A DNA stretch of 64,000 nt from JBJHDF01 sp050486405 (lineage in GTDB: Bacteria; Pseudomonadota; Gammaproteobacteria; Pseudomonadales; Cellvibrionaceae). The stretch is from positions 177,593 to 241,592 of the forward strand of contig JBJHDF010000001.1 of the NCBI GenBank assembly GCA_050486405.1, in the 5' to 3' direction. Shown piece after piece: positions 15,069 to 21,968 of this stretch. Both the position numbers and the translations under genes were made by a program. Within the stretch, counting starts at the first letter, position 1, and each line of letters begins with the position of its first letter. The notes under the pieces are model-generated. The model saw nothing but the letters and a program-made list of their open reading frames with translations, searched no databases and was not told where the DNA came from.

Positions 15069-15689
15069 TCAGTCAGCCCGAATATTTCCGGCTCGCCGCA
15101 GCTTCCTGGCAACCCAGTAATCGACACTCAGCCAGGCGCCGGGGCCACGAAACAGCAGTACCATCAGCATAACAAAATAGGTGGCAGCAAACTCGATGCC
15201 ATTCTTCAGCACCGTGAAACTGCCGGTTTCGGTCAGCCAACGATAGTTGCCGTGCTCTCTGAGAATGGATACCGCCATGCTTCTGCGCTCCTGGGCGCCC
15301 TCGATCAAGTCCATGCGCCACTCCCAGGGAACGGTCAGCGTCGATTCCGGCAATACATGCCAGCCATTGGACCAATGGGCGGTAAGCGCGGCCACCAGCA
15401 TGGTGATCAGCAAGGGGATGCTCATCAGTCTTGTGGCCAGGCCAAACAACAGCGCTATGCCCCCGAAGAGTTCCGCCGAACCGGCCAGAAGAGCCATAAA
15501 CATGGGGGCTGGAATACCCAGTATTTCACCAAAATAGTAGGCCGTGTTTTCCAGTCCGGTCAGTTTGTTGTAACCGGCCAGAATAAAAATGGGCGCCAGA
15601 TAGATACGCAACAGCAGAAGCGCAACAATATCCCGGCGCTTCAAGCATGCCACTGTCGAGGTATAGATTTGTAAAGTTCTTGCAATCAT
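15069..15689 (-). CDS. hvfD: DoxX-family membrane protein of the hvf/bufferin operon
   Basis: 206 residues with four hydrophobic helices. The DoxX features are LLLRIYLAPIFILAGYNKL and LAGSAELFGGIALLFGLATRL. DoxX proteins are the usual fourth member of DUF2282/EGKCG-peptide-DUF692-DUF2063 operons (HvfD, GigT or BufD in different organisms). The role is unproven, perhaps in redox coupling or export at the inner membrane. ATG 15689 overlaps the hvfC stop (ATGA). The symbol is assigned by operon position and domain, not by experiment. Confidence 0.78.
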   Translation of the reverse strand: MIARTLQIYTSTVACLKRRDIVALLLLRIYLAPIFILAGYNKLTGLENTAYYFGEILGIPAPMFMALLAGSAELFGGIALLFGLATRLMSIPLLITMLVAALTAHWSNGWHVLPESTLTVPWEWRMDLIEGAQERRSMAVSILREHGNYRWLTETGSFTVLKNGIEFAATYFVMLMVLLFRGPGAWLSVDYWVARKLRRAGNIRAD

Positions 15690-16486
15690 GATGTCATACT
15701 CTCAAGGTCCAACAGGATATTCTGATCGATCAAGCTGTCCAGGGCTTGATTGGCGAAGTCGTGAAACTGGCTATCTTCTGGCGAACAGTTCATGGCGTCA
15801 GCAAGTTTGCAAAGCAGTTCCCCACGAGTCAGCGCCCGCCTCTCCAGGATCGATATCAGCAGGGAAGTGGCGGCACTGACTTCGACAAACTGGACTTTGC
15901 TGTTCTTGTTTCTATAGACCACAAGACATGTCAATTGGGGTGTTCGTGGCCGAAAAGACGCATCAATGAGGTGAACCTGCCATTGGTACTGGAGATTGAA
16001 AGCCGTGGGGTTCACCCTGATGACACCAGGCTCTTGCGGAGAGTCAGCCAGGGTTTCGTCCCGGGTATCCACCGCCATCTCAACCCATTCGTAGTGTGCC
16101 AACTCCTCCAACCAGGGAGGCGAAGGCACTTTGGATTGCTCGCCAAGAAACAACAGGAACTCCTGGGGTATTTCATGGAAATACGGGGTTTGGCAGCGCC
16201 AGTCGCAAAAAAACCGGCGCACCAACGCTTGCCATTGGTCGCTGCCCAGAACCTGGCGACAGACCGGAAAGCAACCGTTTACAAACCCACTGATATTGTT
16301 AAACAGCAGATCCTCGTAAATTTTCAGCCTGCGCGAATCCAGGCCCTTCGGTGGCTTCACGTTGCGCGGATCGCGAAGATAGCGACCCAGGGACAACTGG
16401 AATTCCCGCAATGACTCAACCACAGCGAGCGGACTCTTGGCGGCCGGACACAGCATCCGCCCGTTGCTGGCAGCGGCGGATTCCAT
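15686..16486 (-). CDS. hvfC: DUF2063 partner protein of the MNIO maturase (HvfC/BufC-like)
   Basis: About 266 residues from ATG 16486; ATG 16456 is an alternative start, and the frame stays open further upstream inside hvfB. The N-terminal DUF2063 domain is recognised from LREFQLSLGRYLRDP, YEDLLFNNISGFVNGCFPVCRQVLG and RRFFCDWRCQTPYFHEIP. The C-terminal half resembles the winged-helix-like second domain of these proteins. HvfC-type proteins bind the precursor leader and present it to the DUF692 enzyme. The 5' end overlaps hvfB by about 70 bases. Confidence 0.85.
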   Translation of the reverse strand: MESAAASNGRMLCPAAKSPLAVVESLREFQLSLGRYLRDPRNVKPPKGLDSRRLKIYEDLLFNNISGFVNGCFPVCRQVLGSDQWQALVRRFFCDWRCQTPYFHEIPQEFLLFLGEQSKVPSPPWLEELAHYEWVEMAVDTRDETLADSPQEPGVIRVNPTAFNLQYQWQVHLIDASFRPRTPQLTCLVVYRNKNSKVQFVEVSAATSLLISILERRALTRGELLCKLADAMNCSPEDSQFHDFANQALDSLIDQNILLDLESMTS

Positions 16487-17291
16487 CGACCTCATCCAAC
16501 AGGTCCTGCAGCCGTGGAAAGTTGAAATCGCGCTCGAGCAGGGTAGGAATTCTCCGGGCGGGGGTATCGATCTGCTGGTAAACGAACTCCAGCAGGCGCC
16601 ACACCGGGTCGATAACCGGCGCGCCGTGGGTATCCACCAAAACGCCGTCGTCTTCGGTGTAGTGCCCGGCCACATGCATATAGCCCACCTGATCCAGCGG
16701 CAATGCCAGCAGGTAGGCGATAGGGTCAAAACCGAAATTCCGGCTGTTGACATAGACGTTATTCACGTCGAGGTGTAAAAAGCAACCCGATTCCCGCACC
16801 ACGGCGGCGATGAACTCTTCTTCCCTCATCTCGGCCTGGGGCGGTTGCAGATAATACGACGCGTTCTCTATGCCAATTCGCATGCCAAGAATATCCTGCG
16901 CCTGCCTTATCCGCCGACTCACCCAGAGGACCGCCTCCGTGGTACAGGGAATGGGCAATAGATCGTACAGGTGACCGTCATCGGAACACCAGGACAGATG
17001 CTCCGTGTACAACGCAATATCGTGTGCGCGCATCAGCGCCTTGGTGTTTCTCAGGAGGTCCACATCCAGCGATTCGGTACCACCGATTGACAGCGACAAT
17101 CCATGGCAGGTGAATGGGTATTTTTCGGTAAAATAGCGCAAATCACTCTGGTATCTGCCGCCCTTGCCCAGCCAGTTTTCCGGCGCAATCTCAAAAAAGT
17201 CCACGGGTAACTGGTCCCGTTGCTTTAGCTCTGGAATAAGGTCGCGACGCAATCCGAGCCCCGCGCCCCTGAGTGTTTGTCCGGCGCCCAT
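16416..17291 (-). CDS. hvfB: MNIO family (DUF692) RiPP-modifying oxidase, HvfB-like
   Basis: 291 residues from ATG 17291, which has AAGGTGAG upstream; the frame runs on to 17354. The TIM-barrel metal ligands of multinuclear non-haem iron oxidative enzymes are present: H63 (HGLSLS), E97/H98 (TEHLSW), E142/N143 (GIENASYY), D175/N177 (LDVNNVYVN), H206 and H210 (HVAGH), and D220/H222 (VDTHGAPV). Relatives such as HvfB and MbnB oxidise precursor cysteines to thio-oxazole or oxazolone/thioamide groups that bind copper. Here the substrate should be the adjacent EGKCG peptide. Confidence 0.92.
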   Translation of the reverse strand: MGAGQTLRGAGLGLRRDLIPELKQRDQLPVDFFEIAPENWLGKGGRYQSDLRYFTEKYPFTCHGLSLSIGGTESLDVDLLRNTKALMRAHDIALYTEHLSWCSDDGHLYDLLPIPCTTEAVLWVSRRIRQAQDILGMRIGIENASYYLQPPQAEMREEEFIAAVVRESGCFLHLDVNNVYVNSRNFGFDPIAYLLALPLDQVGYMHVAGHYTEDDGVLVDTHGAPVIDPVWRLLEFVYQQIDTPARRIPTLLERDFNFPRLQDLLDEVDGIRRCQQRADAVSGRQESARCG

Positions 17292-17369
17292 AGCATTCTC
17301 ACCTTGCTGAGTATGGATGGTCAGAAGCGGCCGCAGATCGCCCACTCTGACCATGTTGACAATAGATAA

Positions 17370-17657
17370 TCAGGTGGAGCCACATTTTCCTTCGCCACAT
17401 TTGCCTTCCGCATCCTTGTCGGTGGCAGCGTCGCCACCGCATTTGCCCTCGGCGTCTTTCTCGGAGGCGGCGTCACCACCGCACTTCCCTTCGCCGCACT
17501 TGCCCTCTTCGGACTTGTCGTCGGCCGCCGCCAGTTGATAGCCGCTGGGCAGGTGCTTGGACTGGAAGGGGTTGACCTCGGCCTGGGCCATGGCGGCCGC
17601 CGCCGTCAGGGCCACGGATGAGGCCAGCGAAACACGGATAAGAAGTTGTTTGTTCAT
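17370..17657 (-). CDS. hvfA: EGKCG-repeat RiPP precursor, HvfA/bufferin type
   Basis: 95 residues. A signal peptide (MNKQLLIRVS then an alanine-rich core to about residue 26) is followed by the conserved leader-like NPFQSKHLPSGYQLAA. The core then carries five EGKCG units with Cys at 54, 59, 73, 87 and 92, spaced by GDAASEKDA-type linkers. It should be exported to the periplasm after cysteine modification by HvfB/HvfC and bind a soft metal. Known relatives are copper-induced. Its place inside a mer locus suggests mercury may be the relevant metal here, which is inference. It is the first gene of hvfABCD-merR, with the promoter region at 17731-17758. Confidence 0.88.
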   Translation of the reverse strand: MNKQLLIRVSLASSVALTAAAAMAQAEVNPFQSKHLPSGYQLAAADDKSEEGKCGEGKCGGDAASEKDAEGKCGGDAATDKDAEGKCGEGKCGST

Positions 17658-17730
17658 GCCATATTCTCTCTGTTCAATTGGATGACCGCTTTCTCATGCA
17701 GAGCGGATGTCAGATACGCTTGCGTGGATT

Positions 17731-17758
17731 TAGTCGATTCGCGCCAAGGTTTGTTACA
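17731..17758 (-). promoter_or_regulatory. Possible ECF-sigma promoter for hvfABCD-merR
   Basis: On the minus strand TGTAAC (17753-17758) and CGACTA (17731-17736) are separated by exactly 16 bases. This resembles ECF promoters such as Caulobacter SigF sites (GTAACC-N16-CGAA), which drive bufferin-type operons. It lies about 75 bases upstream of hvfA. It is a pattern match only, and no ECF sigma gene is directly adjacent. Confidence 0.4.
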
Positions 17759-17793
17759 CCGATACCAAAAAAATTTTATCGGCCCTGTGAGCC

Positions 17794-17824
17794 TTGACCC
17801 CGTAGTTGGGTACGGGTGTAGATT
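17794..17824 (+). promoter_or_regulatory. PmerT promoter with MerR operator (19-bp spacer)
   Basis: The -35 is TTGACC (17794-17799) and the -10 is TAGATT (17819-17824), separated by 19 bases. This over-long spacing is the hallmark of MerR-activated promoters. The spacer holds the dyad CCGTA (17800-17804) and GTACGG (17810-17815), positioned as in the Tn501 mer operator. Transcription would start near 17831 and run into merT. Confidence 0.88.
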
Positions 17825-17859
17825 CAGTCCATAGGGGACACACCACCAGGAGGCCAATG

Positions 17860-18213
17860 ATGCTCAAAGACAGAACCGGCCGGGCGTCCCTGGCTGCGGG
17901 AGGCGCGGCAGCGCTCTTGGCGTCCGCGTGTTGTCTGGGACCTCTGGTTCTGGTGACGCTGGGTGTTTCCGGCGCCTGGATCGGTCACCTGGTCGCTCTC
18001 GAACCCTACCGGCCAATCTTTATCGCCGTGGCGGTCGCGGCCATGGCACTGGCCTGGCGGCGAATTTTTCGTCCACTCGGGAAGTGTTCGCCCGGAGAGG
18101 TCTGCGCCACGACGCCGGTCAGAAGACTGTACAAAGTGCTTTTCTGGCTGACGGCCACGCTGGTGGTGATCGGCGCCCTCTTCCCATACCTGATGATTCT
18201 TTGGTTTTACTGA
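17860..18213 (+). CDS. merT: Mercuric ion transport protein MerT
   Basis: 117 residues with three membrane helices. It moves Hg(II) across the inner membrane to MerA. With ATG 17860 as start, the Hg-binding cysteines fall on the canonical numbers: C24/C25 in the first helix (SACCLGPLV) and C76/C82 in the cytoplasmic loop (GKCSPGEVCA). An ATG at 17857 also fits the frame, but AGGAGG is only three bases from it and six from 17860. It is the first gene of the merTPA operon, directly downstream of the MerR promoter. Confidence 0.95.
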   Translation: MLKDRTGRASLAAGGAAALLASACCLGPLVLVTLGVSGAWIGHLVALEPYRPIFIAVAVAAMALAWRRIFRPLGKCSPGEVCATTPVRRLYKVLFWLTATLVVIGALFPYLMILWFY

Positions 18214-18224
18214 GGAAGTATGCA

Positions 18225-18521
18225 ATGAAAGCTCTTCAGGCAATAGTGATCTGCGTCAGCCTGCTGGCCTTGCCCGCCCTGACGGAAACGAAAGCGCGGA
18301 CGGTCATACTCTCGGTGCCGGACATGAACTGCCCGGCCTGCCCCATCACCCTGCAAAAGGCCCTGCACCGAGAGCCAGGTGTCAAGGCGGTCGAAGTCCG
18401 CTACCGGCAACGGGAACTGATGGTAACCTTTGACAGCGAACAGACTTCGGTGGCAGCGCTGCTGGAGACCACTGCCAATGTCGGCTTTCCCGCCACCGTC
18501 AAGTCCGGTGACGACTATTAA
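18225..18521 (+). CDS. merP: Periplasmic mercury-binding protein MerP
   Basis: 98 residues: a signal peptide (MKALQAIVIC to about TKA) and one heavy-metal-associated domain with the metal motif MNCPAC (C36, C39). MerP captures Hg(II) in the periplasm and passes it to the MerT cysteine pair. The gene follows merT by 11 bases, with TGAGGAAG as Shine-Dalgarno. The last codons and stop (TAT TAA) coincide with the outer end of the hairpin element at 18516-18690. Confidence 0.94.
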   Translation: MKALQAIVICVSLLALPALTETKARTVILSVPDMNCPACPITLQKALHREPGVKAVEVRYRQRELMVTFDSEQTSVAALLETTANVGFPATVKSGDDY

Positions 18522-18690
18522 CCCGGCAATTAAGATTGCCGGGTTAATAATGCGGCGCAGGGATGTGCCGCCGCTGGCTGCAAGCCAGCGCGAGCCCAGG
18601 AAATACCAGCAAGTCCACGCAGTTGCGCCAGTATTTCTTGGGCGACAATCAAATAGATCAAGGACGATCTATTTGATTGCCGGGTTAATA
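18516..18690 (+). repeat. Multi-hairpin element with 15-bp terminal inverted repeats (MITE-like or structured RNA)
   Basis: The ends TATTAACCCGGCAAT (18516-18530) and ATTGCCGGGTTAATA (18676-18690) are perfect inverted repeats. A second copy of the right end lies at 18535-18549 and pairs with the left end across a TAAG loop. Further hairpins are 18552-18559/18564-18571 (loop GGGA, GNRA type), 18572-18579/18583-18590 (loop GCA), 18595-18606/18631-18642 (one G-U pair) and 18646-18659/18666-18679 (14 bp perfect). Nearly every base is in a stem. It has no coding capacity and fills the whole merP-merA gap. It could be a non-autonomous mobile element or a folded mRNA segment. Confidence 0.75.
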
Positions 18691-18691
18691 A

Positions 18692-20098
18692 GTGAACGCC
18701 GGTCATAATCCCCGTATTGCCGTTATTGGCAGTGGCGCCGCCGCCATGGCGGCGGCACTGAAAGCGGCCGAGCGGGGCGCGCGGGTGACGCTGGTGGAAC
18801 GGGGCATCACGGGCGGCACCTGTGTCAACACCGGCTGTGTGCCCTCCAAAATTCTGCTCCGCGCCGCGCATATTGCCCATGGGCGACGGCAAAGCCCCTT
18901 TGACGGCGGCCTGAGCGCCCACCCGCCCACCGTGGATCGTGCGGCGCTCCTGGCGCAACAGCAGGCGCGGGTCGAACTGCTCAGGGAGAGCAAGTACCAA
19001 AGCATATTGCGGGACCACCCGAATATCGATCTGATCCGGGGTGAGGCCCGCTTTCTGGACCGCAACCGCCTGCTGGTGTGCCTGCACCAAGGCGGCGAGC
19101 GCGAATTGGACTTTGATCGCGCCTTTGTCGGTGCAGGTGCCCGCCCCCGGATTCCCTCCATCCCCGGTCTGGCCGATACGCCCTATCTGACATCGACTGA
19201 AGCCCTGACACTGGATCACATTCCCCGGCGGCTGGCGGTGATCGGCGCCTCAGTGGTGGCGGCGGAGCTGGCCCAGGCTTTCGCCCGACTCGGCAGCCAG
19301 GTGACACTCTTGGCTCGCCGACGGCTGCTGGCGGACAAGGACGCGGCCTTGGGTGACGCTCTGGAGGCGATCTTCCACCAGGAGGGCATCGGGGTAAAGC
19401 GGCAGGCCCAGGCAACCCGGGTGGATTACATCAGTGGTGAGTTTGTGCTGCACACCCCCGCCGGGCTGGTGAGCGCGGACCAACTGCTGATTGCCACGGG
19501 GAGAACACCCAATACCGAAATACTGAACCTGGAGGCGGCGGGGGTTCAGACCCACGAGGGGGCCATAGTCGTGGACCACCGCCTGGAAACGTCCGCGCCC
19601 GGCATCTACGCCGGTGGCGATTGCACGGCTCTACCGCAGTTGGTCTACGTGGCCGCGGCCGCCGGCAGTCGGGCGGCGATCAATATGACCGGGGGCGAGG
19701 CCGAACTGGATCTCAGTGCCCTGCCCGCCGTCATTTTTACCGACCCGCAGATCGCCACCGCCGGCCTGAGTGCCACCCGGGCTCAGGCCCAGGGCATGGC
19801 GGTGGACGCCCGTACCTTGACGCTGGACCACCTGCCCCGGGCACTGGTGAATTTCGATACGCGGGGGTTTGTCACAATGGTCGCTGAAAAAGGCAGCGGC
19901 CGTTTGCTGGGCGTTCAGGCGATGATGCCCGAGGCGGGCGAGCTTATTCAGACCGCAGTCTTTGCCCTGTGTCATCGCATGACCGTGCAAGCCATCGCCG
20001 AGGAGTTGTTTCCCTACCTCACCGGCGTCGAGGGTTTGAAGCTCTGTGCCCAGACCTTTACCCGGGATGTCACCAAATTGTCCTGCTGCGCGGGTTAG
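18692..20098 (+). CDS. merA: Mercuric reductase MerA
   Basis: 468 residues. It reduces Hg(II) to volatile Hg(0) with NADPH and FAD. The FAD motif is IAVIGSGAAAMAAAL, and the redox pair C44/C49 lies in GGTCVNTGCVPSK. The second nucleotide-binding fold is AVIGASVVAAELAQ, followed by YAGGDCTALPQLVYVAA. The C-terminal Hg-delivery pair is the CC of KLSCCAG. There is no N-terminal NmerA domain, so MerT must hand Hg(II) over directly or through thiols. The start is GTG 18692, two bases past the hairpin element, with no clear Shine-Dalgarno, so translation may depend on the element or on coupling. Confidence 0.95.
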   Translation: MNAGHNPRIAVIGSGAAAMAAALKAAERGARVTLVERGITGGTCVNTGCVPSKILLRAAHIAHGRRQSPFDGGLSAHPPTVDRAALLAQQQARVELLRESKYQSILRDHPNIDLIRGEARFLDRNRLLVCLHQGGERELDFDRAFVGAGARPRIPSIPGLADTPYLTSTEALTLDHIPRRLAVIGASVVAAELAQAFARLGSQVTLLARRRLLADKDAALGDALEAIFHQEGIGVKRQAQATRVDYISGEFVLHTPAGLVSADQLLIATGRTPNTEILNLEAAGVQTHEGAIVVDHRLETSAPGIYAGGDCTALPQLVYVAAAAGSRAAINMTGGEAELDLSALPAVIFTDPQIATAGLSATRAQAQGMAVDARTLTLDHLPRALVNFDTRGFVTMVAEKGSGRLLGVQAMMPEAGELIQTAVFALCHRMTVQAIAEELFPYLTGVEGLKLCAQTFTRDVTKLSCCAG

Positions 20099-20109
20099 GG
20101 CGCGGCTAC

Positions 20110-20520
20110 TCAGTCTTCCTCCGGGTCTTCGCGCCGGCGGAAAGGGTAGGCAAAAGTCGCCAGGCCGTTACCTATTGCCATGGCAGAGTAATGAGGAATG
20201 GCAAACAGACTCTCCACAATCAGGCCGGTGGTACGTCCGTATTGGCGTTCGCAGGCCTGCCCGATGTAGGACATGCGCCACCAGTGACGCGTCCACTGCA
20301 GTTGTGCGCCGTCGGCCAGTGTGTCCCTGGCCGTCAGGTGAATGCACTGCAAATGGCCTCTCAGATTGCAGGCATCCACCGCCAACACCGCCGGTGACGG
20401 ACCCGCGCCGGGCTGATCGTAGGGATATTCAGCCATCGTTGTGCATCCGCACAGCCATGCCACACACAACAACGAAGTAACTATTCCGGAAAACCTCTGA
20501 ATTAATTCAGTCATATTCAT
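20110..20520 (-). CDS. Hypothetical lipoprotein
   Basis: About 136 residues from ATG 20520; ATG 20514 is equally likely. The signal sequence ends in a lipobox (VAWLCGC), so it should be a lipid-anchored envelope protein. The mature part has several cysteines (DACNLRGHLQC, GQACERQYG) and a hydrophobic patch (HYSAMAIGNGLATFAYPF). I do not recognise the family. It is convergent with merA with an 11-base gap, and mercury relevance is not shown. Confidence 0.6.
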   Translation of the reverse strand: MNMTELIQRFSGIVTSLLCVAWLCGCTTMAEYPYDQPGAGPSPAVLAVDACNLRGHLQCIHLTARDTLADGAQLQWTRHWWRMSYIGQACERQYGRTTGLIVESLFAIPHYSAMAIGNGLATFAYPFRRREDPEED

Positions 20521-20845
20521 GCCTGCGCGTCTTTGACACTTCCCCACGCTAACCAAAAGTCACCCGATGGACCGTGCCGCGAACGGGTTGATCGCCAGTC
20601 ATTCGGTTTTTCAGCCATTTGTTCGTGATGGTCTATTGAAGGCCAGTCGCGCAGCGGATGAAAATATTACATCCGGACGCAGCTCAGTCAGTTGCCATCC
20701 TGGCTGATTGCGAAGGCAGCGCCACGCCCTCGGGCAGTGCTAGCCTTCCAGTCGCGGCAGCGGTGAGGGATGCCGTGTAAGAATTCAAGCACAACTGCGA
20801 CCAACCGCCGTATATCCACAAATATGGCAACAAGAGCACGCAAAC
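20521..20845. other. Intergenic region without recognisable feature
   Basis: This gap separates the divergent lipoprotein and thioredoxin genes and must hold both promoters. I see no convincing sigma-70 hexamer pair, hairpin terminator or RNA gene. A short minus-strand open frame near 20684-20872 has no Shine-Dalgarno or family signature. Confidence 0.4.
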
Positions 20846-21256
20846 ATGAACAACCTGAAACGCCCCGTTCACACCCTCGCCAGCGCTTTGGCACTCACCC
20901 TATTGATGATTTTGGCCACCGGCGCCTCGGCACTGGAGGCGGAACCCTTTAGTGAAGAGCGCTTCCAGCAACTGCAGGAAGACAATGCGCTGGTTCTGCT
21001 GGACGTCTGGGCTACCTGGTGCCCCACCTGCAAAAAGCAGCGCGAGGTTCTGACCCAGTACCAGGCCGACCACCCGGACAGTGACCTGGTGATTCTGGAA
21101 GTGGATTTTGACAATCAAAAGGAGTGGGTCACCCACTTCAGGGCACCGCGCCAGTCCACCCTGATTCTGTACAAAGGACAGGAACGGGTCTGGTTCAGCG
21201 TGGCTGAGACCCGGGCCGACGCCATCTACACAGCCCTGAACGACGCGGCGCAATGA
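20846..21256 (+). CDS. Exported thioredoxin-like protein
   Basis: 136 residues. A signal peptide (MNNLKRPVHT, hydrophobic core, ending ASA near residue 29) precedes a thioredoxin fold with active site C59-PT-C62 (VWATWCPTCKKQ). LEVDFDNQ and the strand with STLILYKGQ stand near the cis-Pro region, where PRQSTL replaces the usual cis-Pro-Thr. It likely works in the periplasm as a thiol reductant. It is translationally coupled by ATGA to the CcdA-like gene, which would supply electrons from the cytoplasm. Confidence 0.85.
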   Translation: MNNLKRPVHTLASALALTLLMILATGASALEAEPFSEERFQQLQEDNALVLLDVWATWCPTCKKQREVLTQYQADHPDSDLVILEVDFDNQKEWVTHFRAPRQSTLILYKGQERVWFSVAETRADAIYTALNDAAQ

Positions 21257-21960
21257 CGCTGGAACTGGCTGCCATTCCCCTGGCTCTGCTGGCCGGGGGA
21301 CTGAGCATTCTGTCGCCCTGCGTCTGGCCACTGGTACCCATTGTCATGGGGTCGGCGGCCAGCAGCAGCCGTTTCGGCCCCTATGCGCTGGCGCTGGGCC
21401 TGAGTCTGTCGTTTGCGGTGGCCGGCACCCTGCTCAGTTTCTTTCTGGTCAACGCGGGGCTGGATCCGGAGCTGTTCCGCTATATGGCGGCGCTGCTGCT
21501 GGTGGTTGTGGGCCTGCCTCTGGTGATCGCACCGCTAGGCAACTGGCTGACTGAACGGCTGTCCATGCTGACCGCCCGCTTTGGCGCCGGTCCGAACGGC
21601 AGTCACTGGAGCGGCCAGTTCGGCGTTGGTTTTTTGCTGGGCATGGTCTGGCTGCCCTGTGTCGGCCCCACACTGGGCGCGGCCATTGCGCTTGCCTCCA
21701 TGGGCCAGCAGATGGGCACGGCCTTCGTGGTGATGTTGAGCTTCGGCGCGGGAACGGCGTCCGTACTGCTGGCCGCCGGCCTGGCATCGCGTAAACTGCT
21801 GACCAAGGCTGCGCCCGGATTGTCCGTGGGCGCTAGCCGGGGCAAGAAAATACTCGGCTGGATGTTGCTGTTGCTGGGCGTCATGGCACTTACCGGAGCG
21901 GACAAGATACTCGAAGCCTGGGCACTGAGCTGGTTGCCGGATATTGCGCTGTCTCTGTAA
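21253..21960 (+). CDS. CcdA/DsbD-like transmembrane thiol electron transporter
   Basis: 235 residues with six hydrophobic helices. The two membrane cysteines that shuttle electrons are C23 in SILSPCVWPLVP and C136 in VWLPCVGPTLG, both in the proline-containing contexts of CcdA. The protein passes reducing power from cytoplasmic thioredoxin to a periplasmic partner, here most likely the thioredoxin-like protein encoded just upstream (four-base overlap). The location next to mer genes hints at keeping periplasmic MerP or HvfA thiols reduced, but cytochrome c maturation is the textbook role. Confidence 0.87.
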   Translation: MTLELAAIPLALLAGGLSILSPCVWPLVPIVMGSAASSSRFGPYALALGLSLSFAVAGTLLSFFLVNAGLDPELFRYMAALLLVVVGLPLVIAPLGNWLTERLSMLTARFGAGPNGSHWSGQFGVGFLLGMVWLPCVGPTLGAAIALASMGQQMGTAFVVMLSFGAGTASVLLAAGLASRKLLTKAAPGLSVGASRGKKILGWMLLLLGVMALTGADKILEAWALSWLPDIALSL

Positions 21961-21968
21961 GGATCCCT

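Noticed and set aside
17395..17510. DNA tandem repeat as an independent element
   Set aside because: The periodicity is fully explained by the EGKCG peptide repeats of hvfA.
18516..18690. Integron attC site or CRISPR repeat
   Set aside because: No GTTRRRY/RYYYAAC core pair, no integrase, and no regularly spaced repeat-spacer units.
20684..20872. Short minus-strand membrane-like open frame
   Set aside because: No Shine-Dalgarno, overlaps the thioredoxin start region, and no recognised family.
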